DNA from: Bacteroidota bacterium
GTDB lineage: Bacteria; Bacteroidota; Bacteroidia; Chitinophagales; Chitinophagaceae
Assembly (NCBI GenBank): GCA_023423835.1
Contig: JAFAEW010000145.1
Span: 1 to 12,530, forward strand
Length of the DNA stretch: 12,530 bases
Direction: 5' to 3'
Made by a program: the position numbers and the translations under genes. Under the pieces are notes generated by a model. That model had not been told where the DNA came from. It was given only the letters and a program-made list of their open reading frames with translations, and searched no databases. Shown here piece after piece: positions 6,040 through 12,530 of this stretch (the first letter of the stretch is position 1; each line of letters opens with the position of its first letter).

Positions 6040-8493
6040 TTATTTTCCACCGCCGCCGATTCCACCGGCACTCTGTCCACCAACCCGCTTGCTTTCCTCA
6101 TCTGCTGCAGTTTTACGTTGACGGTCGGCTTTTACCTGACTGTTTCCAAATCTATATGTAAGGTTGAGTTTGAACTGACGGCTATCCCAACCGCCGTCCA
6201 TCTTGATGTACTGGCCTGCGAAATCGCTGGTGCCACCCCATTTCATTGTTTTGAAAATATCGGTAACAGAAGCCTTCACGGTTGCTTTACCTTTCAACAG
6301 GCTTTGCTGCAATCCCGCGTCAAGACTCCACATGGCCTTGCTTTTAAACGTTCCCTGCCAAACGGAAGGAGAAGCATAAAATCCGCTCATTTCGAAAGTT
6401 GTCGTCTTTCCCAGTTTAATGGATTGCTGAGCATAAAGGTTTACTGCAAAGGCATCAAGATTGATTTTTCTTCCCGCTCCGAAATCGGCTTTGTAATGGG
6501 TATAATAACTGTTCACATTGGCAAACACGCTATACCATTTGTAGGAGAAAGGATAGCTGATATTGAGACTCACGATATCCTGGTCCGCAAGGTTTTTCTT
6601 CGTCATAAACGCTTTTGAACGGTCGGTTGTATCGATGATTTGAGAGAACACATCGTTTACATGGCTGTAGGTAAGCGTTGTAGTAAGTTTATACTTGAAA
6701 GTATTTGTCAAAGCGATACTGTTGGTGTACTGCGGTTGCAATTCCGTATTTCCCTTCATGTAGGTGTATTCATCCAGCTTAAACTCAAATGGATTCAGGT
6801 CCTGATAAGCCGGACGGTCGATTCTGCGGCTATAGCTGAGGCTCCACTGGTTCATCGGATTCTTGTTGAAGGTAATTGCGGCACTTGGGAACAGATCGGT
6901 ATACTTTTTCGTGAAGCTCGAGTCATAAGTTTCGTACGCTCCACTATTCCAGCGGTAGCCGTTGGAGATGCCTTTAGAATAGGTGTTTTCAACCCGCAAT
7001 CCTGCCTGAATCATGAAACCTTTAAACTGGCGGTTGTAGTTGGCATAAACTGCGTTAATATTTTCCTTGTAATTGAAATTATTGCTCTTCAACGTATCCA
7101 TCACCTTTTGGTTTGGATAAACATTATATCGCTCAAAATCATTGTTGGTAGTTACATAGGAAGATTTTGCTCCAAGACCCAGCTTTCCTTTTTTGAAGTT
7201 TTGTTCATAGTCGGCTTTCGCTGAATAAATATCGATCGTTGAAGGCGCAATCATATTGTAGACATACTGATTGATTACGGCACCGGTGGCAGGATCGTAA
7301 TAATAGTTTGGCTGCAACTGATTTGACTTAAGGTCATAGATTCCATAATCAGCGTCGATGTTGAGTTCCCTTCCCGATGTGTCGGTGTAACGATAATTCG
7401 CATTAAAATTAGTACTGTTACGCTTGCTGACATTATGATTGCTTGCAGCTAAAATCCGGTCAACAGATCCTTTATAACCAAAAGGCGTATTGGTGGTTGA
7501 ATTCATGTCAAAGGTTGAATAATTTCCATTTGCCATAATTCCGATCGTGTTGTTTTTATTCAGATAATAATCAATACCGGCCTTAAATCCGCTTCCCTTG
7601 TAGTGCATATCCATGTCGGTTCTTTGATTGAAAACGGTATCGAGCTGAACCCTGTACATATTCATGTAATTTCCGTTGCGGTTATCACTGTAATTATAGC
7701 TTCCAAACACATTGATCTTACCGGAACGGTGATTGAGATTAGCACTTCCGTTATAACGCTGAAATTCGCCCGTGTTGAAGCCTGCACTTACAGAACCATT
7801 GGTTCCAAAAGTTTTGTTTTTCTTCAGCCGGATGTTAATGATACCGGCATTTCCTTCGGCCTCATATTTCGCACCGGGATTATTGATGATCTCGATTGCT
7901 TCAATCTGAGCAGATTGCAAAGACTTGAGATAATTACTCAGATCACTTCCTGAAAGCGGAGAAGGTTTTCCGTCAATATAAATCTTCACGCCATTTTTTC
8001 CGCTCAAAGAAATATTATCATCTTTATCAACCAACACACCCGGTGATTTTCTCAAAAGTTCCAATGCATCATTGCCCACGGAATTAATAGTGTTTTCAAC
8101 ATTTAAAATGGTTTTGTCAGCCTTTACTTCGATCATCGGTTTTCTCGCCGCTACTGTTACACCCTTTAATTCTGAACTTGATTTCATTATTACTATCGGA
8201 GGAATGATAGCATCAGAGGAAGAATAATCGATGGTTCCGGAAGTTGCATTATCATATCCGACAAAGGAAACCTTCGCGAAATATTTACCCGGTTGAATTT
8301 CCTTAAACTGATATTCCCCGTTCTCATTGGTTACAGAGAGCTTGGCAATGGACGAATCTTTGAGCTTTAGCAGACTTACCGTTGCATTCCCAACATTTTT
8401 TCCTTCGCCGTCCAGCACGCTTCCCTGTATGGTCTGGGCGTTGATGGCCGCCGCTACAAGCATTAAAAAGTTTAGTAATAGTATTTTCTTCAT
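6040..8493 (-). CDS. TonB-dependent-receptor-like outer-membrane beta-barrel protein
   Basis: The 817-residue product has a signal peptide (residues 1-19, ending INA), then a carboxypeptidase-regulatory-like beta-sandwich (about 20-105, beginning IQGSVLDGEGKNVGNATVSL), a plug domain (about 110-225, containing the typical run that reads VTVAARKPMIEVKADKTI, then LLRKSPGV and IYIDGKPSPLSG), and an outer-membrane barrel to about residue 785 of the OMP_b-brl_3 kind. This architecture is a TonB-dependent-receptor relative common in Bacteroidota, often in many copies with unknown ligands. The last barrel strand (NLTYRFG) is followed by a charged, then glycine-rich tail of about 35 residues that would lie outside the barrel. 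No SusD-like lipoprotein gene adjoins it, so it is not a standard SusCD glycan-uptake pair. The ATG start gives a normal signal peptide. It is bounded by terminators on both sides and so is probably transcribed alone. Ligand unknown. Confidence 0.9.
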   Translation of the reverse strand: MKKILLLNFLMLVAAAINAQTIQGSVLDGEGKNVGNATVSLLKLKDSSIAKLSVTNENGEYQFKEIQPGKYFAKVSFVGYDNATSGTIDYSSSDAIIPPIVIMKSSSELKGVTVAARKPMIEVKADKTILNVENTINSVGNDALELLRKSPGVLVDKDDNISLSGKNGVKIYIDGKPSPLSGSDLSNYLKSLQSAQIEAIEIINNPGAKYEAEGNAGIINIRLKKNKTFGTNGSVSAGFNTGEFQRYNGSANLNHRSGKINVFGSYNYSDNRNGNYMNMYRVQLDTVFNQRTDMDMHYKGSGFKAGIDYYLNKNNTIGIMANGNYSTFDMNSTTNTPFGYKGSVDRILAASNHNVSKRNSTNFNANYRYTDTSGRELNIDADYGIYDLKSNQLQPNYYYDPATGAVINQYVYNMIAPSTIDIYSAKADYEQNFKKGKLGLGAKSSYVTTNNDFERYNVYPNQKVMDTLKSNNFNYKENINAVYANYNRQFKGFMIQAGLRVENTYSKGISNGYRWNSGAYETYDSSFTKKYTDLFPSAAITFNKNPMNQWSLSYSRRIDRPAYQDLNPFEFKLDEYTYMKGNTELQPQYTNSIALTNTFKYKLTTTLTYSHVNDVFSQIIDTTDRSKAFMTKKNLADQDIVSLNISYPFSYKWYSVFANVNSYYTHYKADFGAGRKINLDAFAVNLYAQQSIKLGKTTTFEMSGFYASPSVWQGTFKSKAMWSLDAGLQQSLLKGKATVKASVTDIFKTMKWGGTSDFAGQYIKMDGGWDSRQFKLNLTYRFGNSQVKADRQRKTAADEESKRVGGQSAGGIGGGGK

Positions 8494-8520
8494 GTCAATA
8501 AATTTTTAAGATTATAGCAG

Positions 8521-8528
8521 CAAATTTG
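8521..8528 (-). promoter_or_regulatory. Possible -7 element for the receptor-like barrel gene
   Basis: CAAATTTG on the minus strand (a palindrome, so the same on both strands) matches TAnnTTTG except at its first base, and lies 27 bases upstream of the ATG at 8493. I find no TTG at the expected -33 distance. The 8494-8640 spacer is AT-rich and a promoter must lie in it, because the upstream gene ends with a strong terminator at 8641-8687. Confidence 0.3.
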
Positions 8529-8640
8529 TAGGATGTAAAAAATGGAAAGAAGCTGAATCTGGTTTAACGGTTTTAAAAAACCTGTAAGCGGTATTAAGAA
8601 AATGTTAATAGGGATTTGAATAACGGGCGATTTTGGAGGC

Positions 8641-8687
8641 AAAAAAACCGCCTGGATTTCACATCCGAAGACGAAAATCCGAGGCGG
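8641..8687 (-). terminator. Intrinsic terminator of the 1148-residue protein gene
   Basis: On the minus strand, the arm at 8687-8675 (CCGCCT, a bulged C, GGATTT) pairs with the arm at 8659-8648 (AAATCC, AGGCGG), giving 12 base pairs with one bulge and a 15-base loop. Seven T follow directly (complement of A at 8641-8647). It begins 21 bases after the stop codon at 8709. It should isolate the downstream receptor-like gene from this transcript. Confidence 0.9.
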
Positions 8688-8708
8688 GAATATTCCACTC
8701 TAACTATC

Positions 8709-11700
8709 TCATAGTAAGGCTCTTATACTCACTCTCCCGGTATGAATCGGGCGGGTACCACCCGGCTTTCTTCCTTCATATCCTAAATTGAACTCAATAT
8801 TGTTTAACAACCGCTTATTAAATTCGAGTGACCAAAGGAAATTTTTTCCCGGCAAAAGCGCATCAAGCATAATGTAGCTCACCGTACTGTTTATCTCGCC
8901 CTTATAATCGATGTAGGTGTAATTAAATTTCGCGGACAGCGAAGTATTGGAAAGTGTGTTGTATTTCGATTCAATATTCAATGTGTTGAAGATCGCTGAT
9001 TCACCACCTACTTTATTTTTTTTCATCACATACTTATAACCGCCGATTATCCGAAAGCTGGATCCGGAAGTATAGGTGATTTTTGGTTCTGAGGAATTTG
9101 AAACTGTGGAGTAATTCCGGTTGTCATATCCGGGGGCTGATAAAGCGGCACGACCGGATTTTTGAATCCATTCAAGCATATACGATTTGGCCACCGTTAC
9201 CCTTCCCTTGACTGTAAATTCTTCAAACTGATTGGTTTCGGAACCGTAAGCGAGCAGCGCTTTTGTATAATTTTTCAGGTGATTAAGGTCTAATCCCCAA
9301 ACCTGGCTGAAGCGGTTAAACGAAAGGGTATTATTTAAAACGAGATTGAGATTGATTAAAGCCGTGTCTGCAATTTTTCCGTTGAACGGATTGAATAACG
9401 GACTGCCGGCGGCCACCTCCTTTTTAAACGATTGAATCGAAGACTGCAACAAAAACCGGCTGAGGAATTTGCGCAACTTTTCATTGCCAATAGATGATTC
9501 AATATTTTTGGGATTGAGGGTTAAGGCGTAATTAAACTGTGTATAGTTTGCCTTAATATATTCCGTGGAAGGTGTGTATATTCTGATGTATTTTGCCTGA
9601 TCAGGAAATATCGCGATCACAAACTCGTTTAACTGCGGAATCTTGTCGTCGTTGCAATCGATCCAGGCATATTGTCCTTGTCCTGCCGGAACTTCCACGT
9701 AAGTAAAATTCCTTTTCGGTTCCTGGCCGGCGCCGATTTCATACAAGGCGTTTCCCTTTAAAAACCCTTTCCATTCATTGACCGTATATTCTATTCTTCC
9801 GAGTAAACTATTATCTGATTTCAGGGTAGTCAGTGAAGGATTGTTGATTATGAGTTTGCGATAGGTGATATTGAAAATAAACTGATGCTTTTTGTTTTCG
9901 AGTAGTTGCGCCTGCAAATTGAAATTATGGCTGCGGTCGGTCTGTAATAGATCTTTTTCGAACGGAGATTTATTCTTTCTTGTGAAATACTGAAACGACC
10001 AATTGTTTTGCTTCGAGTTGTCTGAACGAACAAACGCGCTTATCGTTTCAAATGAATAGCTTAACGGTGTAAGTGTATCAGAAACGAGGTTTCGGTTTTC
10101 GTTGTGTTCTACAGAATAATTTAATCCTGCCGTATAATTATTGAGCTTTTCAAATCTTTTTTTGATATCAACAGAAGGTCTGAAAAAGAATCCGCGGTCT
10201 GTGGGAGTACTGCTGTTTGTCAGATTGAAAACACCGGAAATTTCCCATCCTTTGAAATTTGAATAATCACTCACTACATTTCTTATCCCTTTAAATCCGT
10301 CGCTTCTTATATACGAATCAAACTTATATTCTACCGAATTACCTTTTGCGTCAGAAAGTCTTGCAGCAAAAAACGGAAGATGTTCATCAGCGGGTTGGGT
10401 CAGGAGTGGCAATCCCCAGTCTCTCGAAAACTCTGCCGGTCTGATTCTTTCAATGGGTTGAAAAAGATGGTTCACAAATTCATAGCCGGCCGCAATGTTG
10501 AGTTCCGATCTTCTCCGCCTCCCGATACTGTCCTGCCGGCTCATGTAGAGCTTTATCGCACCTCCCCCATCGTTTGTTTTTTCTTTTTGGGAAAATGTGT
10601 TGATGTCGTATTTACTGTAAGCAAATTCAGCATTCAGCAAAGTTTTTTCGTTTAAACGATAGGCTCCCGCCACGCTCACAAGCCGGTGGATTTTTGGTGT
10701 GACGAGAAAAATTGCGGGTTCGTAACTTCCCTGCGGAATACCATCAACCGGCGCAATCCATTGAAATACCTGTCCATTGGCGCTGCTGAATAACGGAATG
10801 TAATTCCCTTTATTCAGTCCCACCTCGGAAAAAACCAGAATATATCTTGCACTGTCCGGACTGGTTGAAAAAACATAAATTGAATCATGAGATCCGGATC
10901 CATAAACCGTGTCAATTTTTTTATACATAATACGGCTGACCGAGAAGGAATCGTAGGCTGCGTAAGGGTAATATGCGTTTTGAATGCTATCGCCAATATC
11001 GGCAAGAAATTGTCTCTGATCCTTGTCAAGCGTTTGATTGATGGGAGAATTTTTTGCATCGCCATTGCTATAGATACTTGCCGTTAAGGTAAAGCGCTGC
11101 CCGAAGTTTGTTTCATTGGTGGCATAGATCATTGAATTGAGGTAGTTTCGGTCTGCATATTCAAACTCCACCTGGATGCGTTTATCCTTTGTAATCATTT
11201 GCCGGGGAGTAAAGCTGATCTCCGCTGTATTGTAATTGATCACGTAATCCTGATCTTCTCCCCGCTGCATTTGTACGCCATCAATAAACACTTTTTCCGT
11301 TCCGCCCAGGATAATGAAAAAAGCCTCATTATTGTTTCCTGTCAATTTATATGGACCCTGATTTCCCTCACTTCCCTGGAAAATATATCTCGCAAATTTT
11401 CCTTTTGAAATGGCGCCACTTAGAAGCGTGGAACCCCTGATATTTTCCGTCGCATTCCACTTCTGTGCATAAGAAATTCCCTGCAATCGTTTGTAAAAAT
11501 GAAGGAAATAGGAAGGTTGCTGACGGAGGTCGATATCCCCGAGCTGCACCTGCCAGGAAGGCTTTGTGAACTGCAATAAAACTTTATCGAACTCATTGAG
11601 TTGTTGTGTTGTTCCTTCAGGCTGGATGGGAATATTGTTGTCGGAAATTGCAGCGGCAAGTTCGATACTGTCGCCGATAAGTCCATTAAGCTGTAGATTG

Positions 11701-12155
11701 AATTGCGAGTTGAAAACCGCATCCTGGCTGTTTCCAAAGCTGATGCTTCTTCCGAAACTTCCGTTATAATTGAGTTTGCCGAAATTGAAGGGTCCGTTTT
11801 GGTTCTTACTTTTCACAGCAGTCGAAGGCGCGGCCTGAAAGTTGTTCAATACACTATCGTAAGAATAGCGGGAAACCTGGCGCGAAAAATTAAACGGAAA
11901 AACCCGGTACGTGACCGCGATACTATCTGCAGGATAATTTTTTTTCCACACCAACTCCGATTTGAAAGGATCAAGATCAAAATACGATGTGTCAGCTATG
12001 ATCGTAAAACTGCCGGGAACGATACTTAAACTGTCAATTGCAACAATTCCGGTTGTTGGAATTTTTTTTTCTCTTAATGTAGATAATTGCGCCTCTGCAG
12101 AAGTGCCAAACAGCAGTAGCCGCCAAATAACAGATATTACAATTAATTTTCGCAA
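8709..12155 (-). CDS. Large outer-membrane beta-barrel protein of unknown function with SprA-like motifs
   Basis: I recognise the type but not a named family. The 1148-residue product has a signal peptide (1 to about 22, ending AEAQ), a short N-terminal region, then long stretches of alternating polar/aromatic beta strands to the last residues (RVSIRALL), as expected for an outer-membrane barrel. There is no TonB plug. Three segments resemble parts of SprA, the type IX secretion translocon: IGDSIELAAAISDNNIPI (160-177), which recalls its strand repeats; a GGTEKVFIDGVQMQRGEDQD region running to VEFEYADR (284-336); and YAWIDCNDDKIPQLNEF (829-845), which contains a DxNxD...E loop resembling a calcium-binding EF-hand/dockerin loop. 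SprA is about 2400 residues, so this is not SprA itself. The start is TTG: the frame is closed upstream by a TAA four codons before, and the next methionine is near residue 296, past the signal peptide. exbD lies 86 bases upstream; a terminator follows. Confidence 0.8.
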   Translation of the reverse strand: MRKLIVISVIWRLLLFGTSAEAQLSTLREKKIPTTGIVAIDSLSIVPGSFTIIADTSYFDLDPFKSELVWKKNYPADSIAVTYRVFPFNFSRQVSRYSYDSVLNNFQAAPSTAVKSKNQNGPFNFGKLNYNGSFGRSISFGNSQDAVFNSQFNLQLNGLIGDSIELAAAISDNNIPIQPEGTTQQLNEFDKVLLQFTKPSWQVQLGDIDLRQQPSYFLHFYKRLQGISYAQKWNATENIRGSTLLSGAISKGKFARYIFQGSEGNQGPYKLTGNNNEAFFIILGGTEKVFIDGVQMQRGEDQDYVINYNTAEISFTPRQMITKDKRIQVEFEYADRNYLNSMIYATNETNFGQRFTLTASIYSNGDAKNSPINQTLDKDQRQFLADIGDSIQNAYYPYAAYDSFSVSRIMYKKIDTVYGSGSHDSIYVFSTSPDSARYILVFSEVGLNKGNYIPLFSSANGQVFQWIAPVDGIPQGSYEPAIFLVTPKIHRLVSVAGAYRLNEKTLLNAEFAYSKYDINTFSQKEKTNDGGGAIKLYMSRQDSIGRRRRSELNIAAGYEFVNHLFQPIERIRPAEFSRDWGLPLLTQPADEHLPFFAARLSDAKGNSVEYKFDSYIRSDGFKGIRNVVSDYSNFKGWEISGVFNLTNSSTPTDRGFFFRPSVDIKKRFEKLNNYTAGLNYSVEHNENRNLVSDTLTPLSYSFETISAFVRSDNSKQNNWSFQYFTRKNKSPFEKDLLQTDRSHNFNLQAQLLENKKHQFIFNITYRKLIINNPSLTTLKSDNSLLGRIEYTVNEWKGFLKGNALYEIGAGQEPKRNFTYVEVPAGQGQYAWIDCNDDKIPQLNEFVIAIFPDQAKYIRIYTPSTEYIKANYTQFNYALTLNPKNIESSIGNEKLRKFLSRFLLQSSIQSFKKEVAAGSPLFNPFNGKIADTALINLNLVLNNTLSFNRFSQVWGLDLNHLKNYTKALLAYGSETNQFEEFTVKGRVTVAKSYMLEWIQKSGRAALSAPGYDNRNYSTVSNSSEPKITYTSGSSFRIIGGYKYVMKKNKVGGESAIFNTLNIESKYNTLSNTSLSAKFNYTYIDYKGEINSTVSYIMLDALLPGKNFLWSLEFNKRLLNNIEFNLGYEGRKPGGTRPIHTGRVSIRALL

Positions 12156-12208
12156 TGGTGCATCTTAAGAAGCAATTATCATTAAAATATTCCTATGGAA
12201 GAAGGATA

Positions 12209-12229
12209 CAAGGCAAAATTATAGCCTTG
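12209..12229. repeat. Inverted repeat overlapping a possible promoter
   Basis: CAAGGC (12209-12214) and GCCTTG (12224-12229) are perfect 6-base inverted arms with a 9-base AT-rich spacer. The spacer holds most of the -7-like element of the large barrel gene. It lies 12 bases after the exbD stop and has no T run, so it is a weak candidate for an operator or an RNA hairpin rather than an intrinsic terminator. Confidence 0.3.
12214..12221 (-). promoter_or_regulatory. Possible Bacteroidota -7 element for the large barrel gene
   Basis: TAATTTTG on the minus strand matches TAnnTTTG exactly and lies 58 bases upstream of the TTG start at 12155, in the 86-base gap after exbD. I do not see a TTG at the usual -33 spacing, which would fall at the exbD stop codon. 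It would allow the gene to be transcribed apart from exbD. Confidence 0.4.
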
Positions 12230-12241
12230 GAAAGCAGTTGG

Positions 12242-12530
12242 CTATTTTACGATTGCTACCACCTTTGCCCCTGCACGTTTTGCGCTTTGCATAACCCTGA
12301 AAACTTCCCCATAATAAGCAGAAGTGTCGGCATTTACAACCACTGAAGGCGTGTCGATATAGGCTCTTGCTTTTGTAACTTCTTCCCTTAAAATTGTATC
12401 GATCAGGCTCATTTCGATTTGCTTTTGCCCGAGATACATTTTCTGATCTTTGTCGATGGAGATCACTATGTTTTGTTTGGCCTTTGTATCTTTTTTACCC
12501 GCCGGATTATTCACTTTTACGATATTCGGA
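12242..12530 (-). CDS. exbD: ExbD/TolR family biopolymer transporter, 5' partial
   Basis: ExbD is an inner-membrane protein that, with ExbB and TonB, couples the proton gradient to outer-membrane receptors. Only the C-terminal 95 residues are visible; the frame is open to the window edge, and the N-terminal transmembrane helix with its key aspartate lies outside. The visible part is the periplasmic domain: NIVISIDKDQKMYLGQ, a helix reading SLIDTILREEVTKA, then VVVNADTSAYYGEVFRVMQS and a closing strand AGAKVVAIVK. The NAD-x-x-x-x-YGEV pattern is characteristic. A GTG at 12514 could be misread as a start, but it falls inside the domain. The paired exbB is expected upstream, outside the window. 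It is read in the same direction as the large barrel gene; TolR is an alternative, since the two families are hard to separate on this part alone. Confidence 0.9.
   Translation of the reverse strand, partial: PNIVKVNNPAGKKDTKAKQNIVISIDKDQKMYLGQKQIEMSLIDTILREEVTKARAYIDTPSVVVNADTSAYYGEVFRVMQSAKRAGAKVVAIVK

Noticed and set aside
6118..7224. Two plus-strand open frames of 166 and 194 codons opposite the receptor-like gene
   Set aside because: They lie antisense to a clearly coding barrel gene, have no recognisable domain and odd composition; they are shadows of its codon pattern.
6040..8493. A SusC-type glycan uptake receptor
   Set aside because: The length (817 against about 1000 for SusC), the barrel type and the lack of a neighbouring susD gene argue against it.
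8709..12155. The type IX translocon gene sprA itself
   Set aside because: The protein is about half the usual length and ends naturally with a stop followed by a terminator, so it is not a truncated sprA.

Overview
The window looks like a chromosomal segment of a Bacteroidota bacterium, probably of the Chitinophagaceae/Sphingobacteriia type. The evidence is a GldH-type gliding lipoprotein, a TonB-receptor-like outer-membrane barrel of the OMP_b-brl_3 kind with a carboxypeptidase-regulatory-like N-terminus, a very large outer-membrane protein with SprA-like sequence motifs, a bacterial dipeptidyl peptidase IV, an absence of clear Shine-Dalgarno sequences, and TAnnTTTG-like -7 elements. Base composition looks even throughout. 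I see no tRNA, rRNA, CRISPR array, insertion sequence, integrase or attachment site.

Layout. (1) Bases 1-578, plus strand: the 3' two-thirds of an enoyl-CoA hydratase gene cut by the window edge. (2) Bases 613-4110, minus strand: a close-packed run read in the order dipeptidyl peptidase IV, YicC endoribonuclease, GldH lipoprotein (gaps of 28 and 11 bases), converging on the hydratase. (3) Bases 4225-5978, plus strand: a UbiX-type flavin prenyltransferase and a calcineurin-like phosphoesterase, probably one operon, divergent from the peptidase gene. (4) A strong bidirectional terminator at about 5981-6016 separates this pair from the next gene. (5) Bases 6040-8493, minus strand: an 817-residue TonB-dependent-receptor-like barrel. 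(6) Bases 8709-12155, minus strand: a 1148-residue outer-membrane protein of unknown function, starting at TTG, followed by its own intrinsic terminator at 8641-8687. (7) Bases 12242-12530, minus strand: the 3' end of an exbD/tolR gene, upstream of the large protein.

How they fit together. Most products act at the cell envelope: an exported peptidase, a gliding/type IX secretion-associated lipoprotein, two outer-membrane barrels, and an inner-membrane energiser (ExbD) that powers TonB-type transport. The others are general housekeeping functions (fatty acid beta-oxidation, RNA decay, prenyl-FMN cofactor synthesis). I found no clear multi-gene novel system. The item most worth following is the uncharacterised 1148-residue barrel protein beside exbD, which carries short motifs seen in the type IX translocon protein SprA but is about half its size. 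All homology statements are from recognition of motifs by eye, with no database search.
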